Below, piece after piece: positions 26,284-35,380 of a DNA stretch of 64,000 nt (the stretch's first letter is position 1; each line of letters starts with the position of its first letter). The notes below the pieces were generated by a model that did no database searches, had not been told where the DNA came from, and saw only the letters and a list, made by a program, of their open reading frames with translations. The DNA comes from Chryseobacterium jejuense (lineage in GTDB: Bacteria; Bacteroidota; Bacteroidia; Flavobacteriales; Weeksellaceae), in the NCBI RefSeq assembly GCF_017877355.1, contig NZ_JAGIPR010000011.1, positions 95,444 through 159,443 of the forward strand, written 5' to 3'. The position numbers and the translations under genes were made by a program.

Positions 26284-26345
26284 CTCTCGCAGATTAAGCA
26301 GATGGCTGTGTTTTAAAATCTGCGTAATCTGTGTGATCTGCGAGA
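26284..26345. repeat. Inverted-repeat intergenic element
   Basis: TCTCGCAGAT (26284-26293) pairs with ATCTGCGAGA (26336-26345), and further CTGCG/AATCTG words lie between. The words resemble dispersed intergenic repeats seen in many flavobacterial genomes. It lies between GH92 and the convergent pyrC. Confidence 0.6.
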
Positions 26346-26387
26346 AATAAAATATTACATAGCATTGCCCCAATCACAATATTAATA

Positions 26388-26410
26388 TGTTTTGGCTAAA
26401 GCCAATGGAA
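26388..26410. repeat. GGCTAAAGCC palindrome repeat, copy 1
   Basis: The sequence GTTTTGGCTAAAGCCAATGG contains a near-palindromic 10-mer. The same 19-20 bp occurs in reverse orientation at about 63799-63818. Confidence 0.6.
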
Positions 26411-26427
26411 TACTTGAAATAAAAAAG

Positions 26428-26452
26428 CGAGCTAAGGCCCGCTTCTATTGAA
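26428..26452 (-). terminator. Probable terminator of dihydroorotase gene
   Basis: AAGCGAGC pairs imperfectly with GCCCGCTT, and the minus strand has a T run beyond. It lies 15 bp past the pyrC stop. Confidence 0.55.
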
Positions 26453-26465
26453 TTTTATAATAGTC

Positions 26466-27803
26466 TTACTCTTTCACTTCAAAAAGCAATCTCTCTCCAA
26501 ACTTCTCCTCAGCAATTTTTCCATTGTCATAAACAAGGTGTCCATTTACAAAGGTGTGGGTAACTTTAGAATGCAAGTTCATTCCTTCCAATGGACTCCA
26601 GCCACATTTATATAGTAAATTATCTTTGGATACCGTCCAGTCTGCATTTAAATCTACTAAAACAAGGTCTGCTTTATATCCTTCTTTTACAAACCCCCTC
26701 TTCTCTACTCTGAAAAGAATAGCTGGATTATGAGACATTTTCTCAACAATTTTCTCAAGAGAGATTTTACCATTTTTATAATTCTCCAACATCACTACTA
26801 ATGAATGCTGAACCAATGGCGCTCCCGACGGACATTTTGTATATACATTATCTTTTTCTTCCGCAGTATGAGGTGCATGATCTGTTGCAATAACATCAAT
26901 TCTGTCATCCAACAATGCCTCCCAAAGCGCATCTTTATCCTTTTGGGTTTTCACAGCCGGATTCCATTTGATCAAACCTCCTTTGGTATCATAATCTTCA
27001 TTGGTAAAAGTAAGATGATGAACACATACCTCTGCCGTAATCTTTTTATCTTTTAATGGGATATCATTTCTGAATAACTCCATTTCCTTAGCGGTTGAAA
27101 GGTGGAAAACGTGAAGTCTTGCTCCGGTTTTCTGTGCTAGTTCAATAGCTTTCGAAGAAGATTTGTAGCAAGCCTCCTCACTTCTGATTAAATGATGGAA
27201 CTTCACAGGAATATCTTCTCCATATTCATTCATATACTTTTGAGTATTGGCTCTGATGGTAGCTTCATCTTCACAATGAACAGCGATTAGCATTTTTGTA
27301 TTGCTGAAAATATTTTCCAGGGTCTCTGGATTATCTACCAACATATTTCCTGTAGATGATCCCAAGAACAATTTAATTCCCGGAACATTTCTCGGATTTG
27401 TTTTTAACACTTCCTCAAGGTTATCATTGGTTCCTCCCATCATAAAACCATAGTTGGCATATGCTTTTTGAGAAGCTATTTCATATTTATCAGCTAATAA
27501 CTCCTGAGTAACAGCATTAGGAACAGTATTAGGTTGATCGATAAAGCTGGTCACCCCACCAGCAATTGCTGATCTTGACTCGGTTTCAATATCTCCTTTA
27601 TGGGTAAGGCCCGGCTCACGGAAATGCACCTGGTCATCAATCACACCCGGAAGAAGGTATTGTCCGGAACCATCAATGATCTGATCTGCATCTTCAGAAA
27701 TACCGGAAGCTATTTTAGAAATCAGGTCATTTTCTATTAAGATATCGCTTTCAAAGATTTTACCTTCGTTCACGATATTCACATTTTTGATTAGGGTCTT
27801 CAT
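26466..27803 (-). CDS. pyrC: Dihydroorotase
   Basis: This 445-aa amidohydrolase converts carbamoyl-aspartate to dihydroorotate in pyrimidine synthesis. The metal-binding DQVHFREPGLTHKGD motif is near residue 56, AGGVTSFIDQPNTVP follows, and the catalytic IATDHAPHT motif is near residue 305. Signatures of the Bacteroidota dihydroorotase/allantoinase branch are clear. Allantoinase is the main alternative, but no other purine-degradation gene is near. It is cytoplasmic, with no signal. It stands alone, with a possible terminator at 26428-26452. Confidence 0.9.
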   Translation of the reverse strand: MKTLIKNVNIVNEGKIFESDILIENDLISKIASGISEDADQIIDGSGQYLLPGVIDDQVHFREPGLTHKGDIETESRSAIAGGVTSFIDQPNTVPNAVTQELLADKYEIASQKAYANYGFMMGGTNDNLEEVLKTNPRNVPGIKLFLGSSTGNMLVDNPETLENIFSNTKMLIAVHCEDEATIRANTQKYMNEYGEDIPVKFHHLIRSEEACYKSSSKAIELAQKTGARLHVFHLSTAKEMELFRNDIPLKDKKITAEVCVHHLTFTNEDYDTKGGLIKWNPAVKTQKDKDALWEALLDDRIDVIATDHAPHTAEEKDNVYTKCPSGAPLVQHSLVVMLENYKNGKISLEKIVEKMSHNPAILFRVEKRGFVKEGYKADLVLVDLNADWTVSKDNLLYKCGWSPLEGMNLHSKVTHTFVNGHLVYDNGKIAEEKFGERLLFEVKE

Positions 27804-27985
27804 TTTACTTTTTAGAAATTTAGATTAGAAATCAGAGAGTAAAAAAAGGTCAGTTGCCAATTAGGGCTGATGAATAAATACAATTATTAATTGATAACAT
27901 CTTGCTTTTAAATTCTCTAAAAAGCAAAATTAAGGTTTATGAATGAATTTTAATACCACTGGTAATAAATCAATTTCTAAATATT

Positions 27986-27993
27986 TACATTTG
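27986..27993 (+). promoter_or_regulatory. TAnnTTTG -7 element of the flippase gene
   Basis: TACATTTG matches the consensus exactly and ends 17 bp before the TTG start at 28010, which supports that non-ATG start. I could not find a convincing -33 element. Confidence 0.5.
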
Positions 27994-28009
27994 CATAAAA
28001 TTTTTCGAA

Positions 28010-29464
28010 TTGTATAAGAAATTACTAGGTCAAACTGCGGTATATGGACTAAGTTCTGTATTAGTCAGAATTTTCCCATTTATTATTGCCCCAATCGTCA
28101 CCTCTTTTTTTGGACCTGCAGCCTCATCTCCGTTTGTAGACTGGTATTCTATTGCTGGTGTAATTACAGTATTACTTACTCACGGTATGGAAACTTCTTT
28201 CTTTCGTTTTGCACAAGAAGAAAACATTGACAAGAAAACATTAATTTCAACATGTTCGGTAAGTATTATCAGTATAGGTCTTATTTATCTCATTTTAGGA
28301 TATGTTTTCCGATATCAGCTGGCACAGGCTTTTGAAACTCCAGATCAGGTAAACTTTCTGGTCATCTTTTTGTTCATTCTTTCATTGGATGCTTTTGCCA
28401 CTATTCCATCAGCAATTCTAAGACTTCAGGGCAAACCTTTTAAATATATGCTTTCAAAAGTAGCAGGTTCATCCATCTATTTTTTATTGGTATTATTTTT
28501 TATAAAATGGCTTCCCAAACACCCTGAAGGAATATTGGGTTTAAAATACAATCCTGATTTCGGTATCGGATATGTTTTTGTGGCAAACCTTATACAAAGT
28601 ATCATTACTCTTTTAATTGTTGGAAAAGAATTCTTCAGTTTCAGTTTTTCAAAATTTGATTTCAACTTATGGAAAAGAATCATGAATTATTCATGGCCGG
28701 TTATGATTGCCGGACTGGCAGGTATTGTAAACCAGACTTTAGACAGACAGTTTTTGAAATATTTACTTCCTGAAGAAGAAGCTCGTCACCAGATTGGTGT
28801 ATATGGTGCTGTATATAAAATTGCAACCTTCATTACCGTTTTCAGACAGGCTTATCAACTGGGTATTGAACCCTATTTCTTCTCAAGTTTTAAAAATAAA
28901 GACTCCCATAAAACCTATGCTGTATTAATGGATATATTTGTCATTTGCAGCTGTATAATTTATATGGGTCTTATGGTAAACCTTCAGTGGATATCAGAGA
29001 AATACCTGGGGAATCCTCTTTATTATGAAGGGATTAAAATTATTCCTTTTGTGATGCTTGGCGCTTTATTCTTAGGAATTTATCTTAATCTTTCCATATG
29101 GTATAAGCTTTCAGATCAGACAAGAGTTGGATTATACATATCAATTATCGGAGCATGTATTACTATTTTAATTAACTTCCTGTTCATTCCTCAATATGGA
29201 TATTGGGCAAGTGCCATGGCGGCTTTAATAACCTTTACCTCCATGATGGTTATTTCCTACATCTGGGGCCAGAAACAATATCCTATTCATTATAATACAG
29301 GGAAAATAGTAATGTATCTGGCATTCACCATTACTTTTTCCTTACTCTCTTTTTATGAGTTCAGAACCAACTACCTGGTAGGAAATCTATTTCTTATCTT
29401 GTTCTTGTGCCTTGTAGCCTTTAAAGAAAAAGCTATAATATCCAAAGTTCTTAAAAAGACTTAG
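28010..29464 (+). CDS. Oligosaccharide flippase family (Wzx/MATE-like) membrane protein
   Basis: This 484-aa protein has about 12-14 TM helices and is hydrophobic throughout. The N-terminus YKKLLGQTAVYGLSSVLVRI is typical of polysaccharide-biosynthesis (PST) transporters. The start is a TTG at 28010. The next in-frame ATG lies inside the third helix region and would cut about 60 residues. The protein probably flips lipid-linked glycans across the inner membrane. No glycosyltransferase cluster is adjacent, but a sugar nucleotidyltransferase gene follows 148 bp downstream, also on the plus strand. Confidence 0.85.
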   Translation: MYKKLLGQTAVYGLSSVLVRIFPFIIAPIVTSFFGPAASSPFVDWYSIAGVITVLLTHGMETSFFRFAQEENIDKKTLISTCSVSIISIGLIYLILGYVFRYQLAQAFETPDQVNFLVIFLFILSLDAFATIPSAILRLQGKPFKYMLSKVAGSSIYFLLVLFFIKWLPKHPEGILGLKYNPDFGIGYVFVANLIQSIITLLIVGKEFFSFSFSKFDFNLWKRIMNYSWPVMIAGLAGIVNQTLDRQFLKYLLPEEEARHQIGVYGAVYKIATFITVFRQAYQLGIEPYFFSSFKNKDSHKTYAVLMDIFVICSCIIYMGLMVNLQWISEKYLGNPLYYEGIKIIPFVMLGALFLGIYLNLSIWYKLSDQTRVGLYISIIGACITILINFLFIPQYGYWASAMAALITFTSMMVISYIWGQKQYPIHYNTGKIVMYLAFTITFSLLSFYEFRTNYLVGNLFLILFLCLVAFKEKAIISKVLKKT

Positions 29465-29612
29465 AAATTGGTCCTTCTTTTGATGACTATTAAGCTTTAA
29501 AAAACTAAACAAACTGCTAAATGTGATAAGTATTACTTTTTGGAAATGCTTTAATTATTATATTTAGTCCAAAATACATTACATTTAAACAAAAAACATC
29601 GTTATACCATCT

Positions 29613-30629
29613 ATGAAAATTATTGTTCCAATGGCTGGACGTGGTTCCAGATTACGCCCACATACATTAACAGTTCCAAAACCACTTATTCCTATCGCTG
29701 GGAAACCTATCGTACAGAGATTAGTGGAAGATATCGCTAAAGTTGCAGGAGAAAATATTGAAGAAGTAGCTTTTATCATCGGAGACTTTGGTTCTGAGAT
29801 TGAAAAATCGTTAATTCAGATTGCCGAAAAACTGGGAGCAAAAGGAAGCATATATTATCAGAACGACCCTCTTGGAACTGCTCATGCCATCAAATGCGCT
29901 GAACAGTCAATGACAGGAGATGTGGTTATTGCTTTTGCCGATACTCTTTTCCGCGCAGATTTCCAACTGGATAAAAATTCCGATGGAGTAATCTGGGTAA
30001 AAAGTGTAGAAGATCCATCCGCATTCGGAGTGGTAAAGCTTGATAACTATGGATTCATTACTGATTTCGTTGAAAAACCTAAAACCTTTGTATCAGATCT
30101 TGCCATTATTGGTATTTACTACTTCAACAGCGCTGAAAAACTGATGGAAGAAATCAACTATATCATGGATAATGATATTAAAAATGGCGGAGAATATCAA
30201 TTGACTACAGCCCTGGAAAACTTAAGATCAAAAGGAGCTAAATTCACACTGGGAAAAGTAAACGACTGGATGGACTGCGGTAACAAAAATGCTACAGTAG
30301 AAACCAACAGTAAGATTCTTGCCTACGAAACAGCTGAAATGGCTAACTATCCTGCATCTGCAGTGATTGAAAATTCATTAATCATTCCACCATGTTTCAT
30401 TGGAGAAAATGTAAAAATTTCCAACTCTAAAGTAGGACCTGGAGTTTCGTTAGGAAACAACACCACTGTTGTAAATTCTAATATTGAAAACTCTCTAGTT
30501 CAGGAAAATACAAGAATCAACCACGGAAATCTTTCCAATTCTATGATTGGTAATTCTGCTCAGTATTTTGGAGTAGCAAGAGAAATTTCTCTGGGAGATT
30601 ATTCAGTGTTAGATTTTCTTTCCAAATAA
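29613..30629 (+). CDS. Sugar nucleotidyltransferase (glucose-1-phosphate thymidylyl/uridylyltransferase-like)
   Basis: This 338-aa protein has the nucleotidyltransferase signature PMAGRGSRLRPHT at about residues 6-18, then PKPLIPIAGKPI (about 22-33). Other motifs are NDPLGTAHAIKCA, VIAFADTLF and VEKPKTF. The C-terminal third (ENSLIIPPCFIGENVKISNS..VGPGVSLGNNTTV) is a left-handed beta-helix of hexapeptide type, given here in two fragments. It activates a hexose-1-phosphate with a nucleotide for envelope glycan synthesis. The specific sugar and nucleotide cannot be read from sequence alone. It lies between the flippase gene and an envelope-related operon. Confidence 0.88.
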   Translation: MKIIVPMAGRGSRLRPHTLTVPKPLIPIAGKPIVQRLVEDIAKVAGENIEEVAFIIGDFGSEIEKSLIQIAEKLGAKGSIYYQNDPLGTAHAIKCAEQSMTGDVVIAFADTLFRADFQLDKNSDGVIWVKSVEDPSAFGVVKLDNYGFITDFVEKPKTFVSDLAIIGIYYFNSAEKLMEEINYIMDNDIKNGGEYQLTTALENLRSKGAKFTLGKVNDWMDCGNKNATVETNSKILAYETAEMANYPASAVIENSLIIPPCFIGENVKISNSKVGPGVSLGNNTTVVNSNIENSLVQENTRINHGNLSNSMIGNSAQYFGVAREISLGDYSVLDFLSK

Positions 30630-30666
30630 ATGAGATTAGAAACTCTTTAACTTAAATAAGATAAAA

Positions 30667-30698
30667 CCAAACCACACAGAATGTTTTGTGTGGTTTGG
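30667..30698 (+). terminator. Hairpin after the nucleotidyltransferase gene (possible terminator)
   Basis: A perfect 12-bp stem (ccaaaccacaca/tgtgtggtttgg) lies 38 bp after the stop. There is no good T run after it, so termination is uncertain. Confidence 0.5.
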
Positions 30699-30743
30699 CG
30701 TTAATATTGCACCGTGTTTTTTTAACCGAAAAAAGATAAATAC

Positions 30744-31589
30744 ATGAAAAATTGGATCCCACTTCTTTTATTGCTTCTTGCTTTATCCTCCTGTAAAACC
30801 CGTAATGCTGTAAAAAGTAATACAGGTAATACTCAGGACAGTATCAAAACAGCTGAAGATAACAGAAATCCAAAAGACGTAAACCAACCGGTGAGAGATA
30901 AACTTACCTTTTACGAACATGTATTGATCCCACCAAAATTTGAACAAATTAAGATAGACAGTAAAGTTCGTGTAGAAACAGGGAGTTTCATACCTACATT
31001 AGATGCTACGGTTTATATTGAAAATGATAAAAAAGTTTGGATGAACCTTAGAGCTCTTTTTCTGAATGTAGCCAGAGGGATTGCAACTCCGGATGGAATA
31101 AAAGGGCAGGATAAAACCAGCAAAACTTATATTGATTCAGATTTTGATTATCTTAATAATCTGCTGAATGTTAATTTTATTGATTATAAAGCACTGGAGA
31201 AAATCCTGCTGGGAAGAACTTTTGTAAAGATTAACGATTCTCAGTTTACACTCACTCAAAATGCACAGGGCTATAAAATGGTTTCTAATATAAACCAGAA
31301 AATTGTAACCGATGAAAAAAACAGAGAGTACAAAATTGAGCTTCAATATGACACCAATTATGATTTGCTGAGTGTCAATCTAAAAGACGTTTTATCTCCC
31401 GATGAGTTAGAAATATCTTACAGTGACTGGAATGAATACAATGGAATTCGCCTTCCGCAAAATGTTAAAATAATTATAAAAGGTTCAAAATCTAGTCAAA
31501 TTTTACTGGAAAATACGAAATTTGACTTTTCGAGGATGGAAACACCTTATTCTGTACCATCCAGTTATAAGAAAATTGAGATTAAATGA
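30744..31589 (+). CDS. DUF4292 domain-containing lipoprotein
   Basis: This 281-aa protein has a lipoprotein signal with lipobox ALSSC at about residue 17. A LolA/LolB-like soluble domain follows (QIKIDSKVRVETGSFIPTL, MNLRALFLNVARGIATPDG), ending in YKKIEIK. The family is specific to Bacteroidota, and the fold suggests lipoprotein or lipid handling in the periplasm. It overlaps the EnvC-like gene by 4 bp. It probably starts an operon running to ribA at 35092. Confidence 0.82.
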   Translation: MKNWIPLLLLLLALSSCKTRNAVKSNTGNTQDSIKTAEDNRNPKDVNQPVRDKLTFYEHVLIPPKFEQIKIDSKVRVETGSFIPTLDATVYIENDKKVWMNLRALFLNVARGIATPDGIKGQDKTSKTYIDSDFDYLNNLLNVNFIDYKALEKILLGRTFVKINDSQFTLTQNAQGYKMVSNINQKIVTDEKNREYKIELQYDTNYDLLSVNLKDVLSPDELEISYSDWNEYNGIRLPQNVKIIIKGSKSSQILLENTKFDFSRMETPYSVPSSYKKIEIK

Positions 31590-33148
31590 TTAAAAAATTT
31601 AGCTTTTTAATAGGTGTTCTTATGTTTGGACTGCACCAGGGACAGCAGAACAAAGAACAACTGCAGAAGCAGAATGCCGAACTTAAAAAACAAATTGCAC
31701 AAATAAATACGGATTTAGCTAAAACAAGAAGCGAATCTAAACTTTCCATAGCCTACCTTACCAACGTTAATCAAAAGTTAGTCTTAAGAGAAAAGGTCTA
31801 TAATAATACTCAAAAAGAAAAGAGATTTATTGAAGATGACATCTATCTGAAGCAGCTTGAAATTAACCGTCAGAATAAGGAATTGGCAGTTCTGAGAAAG
31901 AATTATGCTGAAGTCTTGGTAAATGCCTATAAAAATAAAGGGGTACAGAATAAAGTAACCTTCATTCTTTCTTCTAAAAATTTGGGTGAAGGTATTCGAA
32001 GAGTACAGTATTTAAAACAGTATTCAGATTATCAGGATAAAAAAGCTGCTGAAATTACAAATGCTGCTAACCAAATCAAAAAAACCATTACGCAAAGACA
32101 AAACTCTGTAAAAGAGAAAGAGAATCTTCTGGTAAACCAACAGAAGGATTTAGCAACAATTAATGCGGAAAGGGCTCAAAAAGAGCAACTGGTAGCTGAT
32201 TTTAAAAAGAACGAAGTAAAACTTACTGGTGAACTGAAACAAAAACAAGTTCAGTCCAAAGCTCTTGAAGGACAGATCAGAGCAATTATTGCTGAAGAGA
32301 TCAGAATCGCAAAAGCGGAAGAAGAAGCCAGAAGAAAAGCAGAAGCCGAAAAAATACGTTTAGCAAAACTTGCTGCGGAAAGAGAAAAAGCAAGAATTGA
32401 AGCGGAAGCTAAGGCAAGAGCGGAAGCTTTGGAAAGAGAAAGAAGAATTGCTGAAGCGGAAGCTAAAAAAGCAGCTGAATTAGCAGCAAGAAGAGCTGAG
32501 GAAGAAAGAAAGCGTAATGAAGAAGCAGCAAGAGCGGAAGCCAATGCAAAAGATGAAGCAAGAAAAATAGCGGCTAAAAAAGCATCTGATGAGGCAGCAG
32601 CCAAATCTAGAGAAGCTGCAAATAAACTAGCTGCAGCCAGAGCTGCAGAATTGGCCCTAGCCAAGAGAAAAGAAGAAGACAAAAAAGCGGCAGAATCTAA
32701 GGCTATGACAAGCTATGGAGTTACTACCTCCGCAGGAAGCAGTTTTGCCGAAAACAGAGGAAGATTAGGATATCCTACAGACAAAGCCGGACGAATTACT
32801 CACCGTTTCGGAAGACAGCCACACCCTGTGTTTAAAAATATTACAGAAGAAAATAATGGTATCAAGCTTTCTGTGCCATCAGGTACCCGTGCAAAATCTG
32901 TATATCCGGGATCTGTATCTTCAGTACTGGCTAACAATGATGGTACAAAGACTGTAATCATTAAACACGGAAGCTACTTTACCATTTATTCCAACTTAGG
33001 AAATGTAAGTGTTTCCAAAGGACAACAGGTATCTGCTGGAACTCCTGTAGGAACTGTCGCTCAGGATTTTGACGGTGCTTACACCCTTGATTTCCAAGTA
33101 TGGAATGGAAGTACACCAGTTGATCCATTAGGTTGGATTTCATATTAA
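31586..33148 (+). CDS. EnvC-like murein hydrolase activator with degenerate LytM domain
   Basis: This 520-aa protein has an N-terminal signal, then two long coiled-coil stretches (about 20-120 and 165-390, the latter very rich in Ala/Glu/Lys/Arg). A C-terminal M23/LytM fold follows from about 395 to the end. The catalytic zinc residues are missing: the first H-x3-D region reads NNGIKLSVP, and the HxH region reads LDFQVWNG. Loss of the zinc ligands with coiled coils is how EnvC, the amidase activator in cell division, works. It probably controls septal amidases in the periplasm. It overlaps the DUF4292 gene by 4 bp and precedes tatA by 31 bp. Confidence 0.85.
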   Translation: MIKKFSFLIGVLMFGLHQGQQNKEQLQKQNAELKKQIAQINTDLAKTRSESKLSIAYLTNVNQKLVLREKVYNNTQKEKRFIEDDIYLKQLEINRQNKELAVLRKNYAEVLVNAYKNKGVQNKVTFILSSKNLGEGIRRVQYLKQYSDYQDKKAAEITNAANQIKKTITQRQNSVKEKENLLVNQQKDLATINAERAQKEQLVADFKKNEVKLTGELKQKQVQSKALEGQIRAIIAEEIRIAKAEEEARRKAEAEKIRLAKLAAEREKARIEAEAKARAEALERERRIAEAEAKKAAELAARRAEEERKRNEEAARAEANAKDEARKIAAKKASDEAAAKSREAANKLAAARAAELALAKRKEEDKKAAESKAMTSYGVTTSAGSSFAENRGRLGYPTDKAGRITHRFGRQPHPVFKNITEENNGIKLSVPSGTRAKSVYPGSVSSVLANNDGTKTVIIKHGSYFTIYSNLGNVSVSKGQQVSAGTPVGTVAQDFDGAYTLDFQVWNGSTPVDPLGWISY

Positions 33149-33164
33149 AAAAAGTGTAACTTTG
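33133..33164 (+). promoter_or_regulatory. Promoter of tatA
   Basis: TTG at 33133-33135 and TAACTTTG at 33157-33164 (an exact match) have a 21-bp spacer. The start site would be near 33170, giving a leader of about 10 nt before the tatA ATG. The -33 element lies inside the end of the envC-like gene. Confidence 0.65.
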
Positions 33165-33179
33165 CAAAAATTTTAAGAG

Positions 33180-33392
33180 ATGAATACACTAACAATACTT
33201 GCCATATCTTGGCAGCATATCCTTATCGTAGCGATCGTTTTAGTATTGCTTTTTGGAGGAAAGAAAATTCCGGAACTAATGAGAGGAGTTGGTTCAGGAA
33301 TCAAAGAATTTAAAGATGCGGTAAAAGAAGAAGACAAACCAGGTTCTGAAAACAAATCGTCTTCAACAAACAATAATTCTCCAAGTAACTAA
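33180..33392 (+). CDS. tatA: Twin-arginine translocase subunit TatA/E
   Basis: This 70-aa protein has a single N-terminal TM helix (about 11-25) with the FGGKKIPELMRGVGSGIKEF hinge and amphipathic helix typical of TatA. A short acidic/Ser/Asn-rich tail follows. TatA oligomers form the protein-conducting part of the Tat system, which exports folded proteins. tatC is not in this window. An own promoter lies at 33133-33164, and the gene may also be read through from the envC-like gene. Confidence 0.93.
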   Translation: MNTLTILAISWQHILIVAIVLVLLFGGKKIPELMRGVGSGIKEFKDAVKEEDKPGSENKSSSTNNNSPSN

Positions 33393-33407
33393 AATTCCTT
33401 AGAATTA

Positions 33408-34022
33408 ATGAAATTTACCGAGACTGCATGGAAAGTCTTCAATCAATCTATTGAAGACTATCACGTGTCTGATGACGTTAACACTCTAATTAATAACCCG
33501 TTCGAAAAAGATAGTTTGGAACGGATTTTGTATGCAAAGAACTGGATTGATACCGTTCAATGGCATCTGGAAGATATAATTAGAGATGAAAATATTGATC
33601 CAGCTGAAGCTCTTCAACTCAAGAGAACAATAGACGCCTCCAATCAGAAAAGAACTGATCTGGTAGAATATATTGACAGCTGGTTCCTTAATAAGTTTGA
33701 AAATATAACTCCTAAACCTGAAGCAAAGATAAATACAGAAACTCCCGCTTGGGCAGTAGACAGATTATCCATTCTTTCCTTAAAGGTTTATCATATGTCA
33801 TTAGAAGCCAATAGAGAATCCGCCTCTGAAGAACACAGAAACAATTGCCAGGCTAAACTGGATGTTCTGCTTATTCAGAAGGAAGATCTATCAACTTCTA
33901 TAGATCAGTTGCTTGCTGATATTGAAAACGGTAATGTTAAGATGAAAGTATACAAACAAATGAAAATGTATAACGATGAAAGTCTTAACCCAATCCTTTA
34001 TCAAAAAGGGCAACAAAAATGA
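33408..34022 (+). CDS. DUF4254 domain-containing protein
   Basis: This 204-aa, mostly helical, soluble protein has the typical DUF4254 start (MKFTETAWKVFNQSIEDYH) and YAKNWIDTVQWHLEDIIRD, DASNQKRTDLVEYID, then WAVDRLSILSLKVYHM. The family function is unknown. In Bacteroidota it is often near glycan or envelope genes, as here. It lies 15 bp after tatA and overlaps the next lipoprotein gene by 4 bp (ATGA), so the pair are translationally coupled. Confidence 0.83.
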   Translation: MKFTETAWKVFNQSIEDYHVSDDVNTLINNPFEKDSLERILYAKNWIDTVQWHLEDIIRDENIDPAEALQLKRTIDASNQKRTDLVEYIDSWFLNKFENITPKPEAKINTETPAWAVDRLSILSLKVYHMSLEANRESASEEHRNNCQAKLDVLLIQKEDLSTSIDQLLADIENGNVKMKVYKQMKMYNDESLNPILYQKGQQK

Positions 34023-34477
34023 AAAGACTAGTTTTTTTTGGAGTATTACTAATATTAACATCTTCCTGTGCAACGGAAAAGCTTAACCTTTCTCCGCTGT
34101 CAAATAACTTTTATAGCGATACAAAAGGCTCTGATTCTGATAGAGGTTCAAAGAAGAGTTTTAATATCAATATCAAGGAAAACATAAATGCTTCTGAGAT
34201 TTCAAATATCATCTCCACTTTCCCTAAGTTTAAAAACAACGGGCTTAATGATGAAGTCACAAGCTTGAAATACAGCCTTCAGAATTATTTATATGCTATT
34301 GATGCCAATAATTCTGCAGGTAAAAGCAGAGCACTGAAAAGCTTCGAAAAATCATACAAAAAAATTCAAAAGCAAAGACAAAGCCTTGAAAAGGATGATG
34401 ATGAAGTTCTTAACAGATACTTGGTACGTTTAAAAACCAATATTTCTGTAATTGAAGATGCTCTACCAGGAAGTTAA
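34019..34477 (+). CDS. Small hypothetical lipoprotein
   Basis: This 152-aa protein has a lipobox-type signal (ILTSSC, about residue 17), a Ser/Asp-rich linker and two helical segments (ISNIISTFPKFKNNG; SRALKSFEKSYKKIQKQ). I do not recognise the family. It overlaps the DUF4254 gene by 4 bp, and ribA begins 18 bp downstream. It may be an envelope protein of the same operon. Confidence 0.72.
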   Translation: MKRLVFFGVLLILTSSCATEKLNLSPLSNNFYSDTKGSDSDRGSKKSFNINIKENINASEISNIISTFPKFKNNGLNDEVTSLKYSLQNYLYAIDANNSAGKSRALKSFEKSYKKIQKQRQSLEKDDDEVLNRYLVRLKTNISVIEDALPGS

Positions 34478-34495
34478 AAACTAATTGAACTATCA

Positions 34496-35092
34496 ATGAT
34501 TAAAATTCAGGCGGAAGCCAATGTTCCTACAGAGCACGGCAATTTCCGAATGATCGCTTTCTCCGAAAATGAAAATGACTGGATGCCTCACATGGCAATT
34601 ATCGCAGACAATACAGATTTTTCAAAACCTGTTAATGTCCGTTTCCATTCAGAATGTATTACAGGAGAAGTCTTCCATTCAAAAAAATGTGAATGCGGCC
34701 AGCAATTGGATGCAGCAATGAAATATATCCACGAAAACGGTGGCATTATTATTTACCTTCGTCAGGAAGGCCGTAATATTGGCATCATCAATAAATTAAA
34801 GGCATATTCATTACAGGAAAAAGGACTTGACACCGTACAGGCCAATCTTGAATTGGGACTTCCTGCAGATGATAGAAACTTTGGTGTAGCCATTGACATT
34901 CTTAATCTGTTGGATGTAAAAGATGTCAACCTTTTGACCAATAATCCTGAAAAGGTAAAATATGTGGTAGACAGCAATGTTCATCTCAACTCAAGGATTC
35001 CTTTACAAATTCCGGCCAACGAAATTAGTAAAGGCTATTTGCAAACCAAAAAAGATTTCTTTGGACATCTACTCGATGACAATGATAACTAG
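34496..35092 (+). CDS. ribA: GTP cyclohydrolase II
   Basis: This 198-aa protein carries the GTP cyclohydrolase II zinc cysteines in SECITGEVFHSKKCECG (C-x10-C-x-C), then YLRQEGRNIGIINKLKAY, VQANLELGLPADDRNFGVA and LLTNNPEKV. It converts GTP to the first riboflavin precursor in the cytoplasm. It is a stand-alone form with no 3,4-DHBP synthase domain fused. It is the last gene of the envelope-block operon and is followed by a strong terminator. The other riboflavin genes are not in the window. Confidence 0.93.
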   Translation: MIKIQAEANVPTEHGNFRMIAFSENENDWMPHMAIIADNTDFSKPVNVRFHSECITGEVFHSKKCECGQQLDAAMKYIHENGGIIIYLRQEGRNIGIINKLKAYSLQEKGLDTVQANLELGLPADDRNFGVAIDILNLLDVKDVNLLTNNPEKVKYVVDSNVHLNSRIPLQIPANEISKGYLQTKKDFFGHLLDDNDN

Positions 35093-35099
35093 ATAAAAT

Positions 35100-35131
35100 A
35101 AAAGCTTCAGAATTCACTCTGAAGCTTTTTA
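35100..35131 (+). terminator. Rho-independent terminator of ribA operon
   Basis: A perfect 12-bp stem (aaaagcttcaga/tctgaagctttt) with a 6-nt loop and T's follows ribA by 8 bp. Confidence 0.88.
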
Positions 35132-35380
35132 TTAGGTCTCACTAGACCGGAATATATTTCAGTATAAAACCTGATAAAAACCATGTAATCTCTTTTATAA
35201 TTAAAATGGAATCTGATTTAATTCATTCCTGTTGTTTTTTTATTCTATTAAAGAGGGTTGGTCCACCTACCTCATCAAAAGATCTTTAACAGCTTTTAAA
35301 AGATCATTAAAGATACTATCGTTTATTACTTTCAATCTGATCATTTTGAACTTTTCTATCATTCAACTTATATAAAAATC
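35132..35380. other. Intergenic gap with a possible decayed small minus-strand gene
   Basis: The ribA to 35445 gap is 352 bp and includes terminators at both ends. On the minus strand a 25-codon frame (MIRLKVINDSIFNDLLKAVK...) and a shifted downstream frame (SFDEVGGPTLFNRIKKQQE, 35223-35282) would join after one base change in phase. This could be a decayed small gene. I do not recognise its family. Confidence 0.35.

Noticed and set aside
32251..32682. Ala/Ser/Leu-rich minus-strand reading frame in the EnvC-like gene
   Set aside because: It is the antisense shadow of the Ala/Glu/Lys coiled coil and has no independent features.
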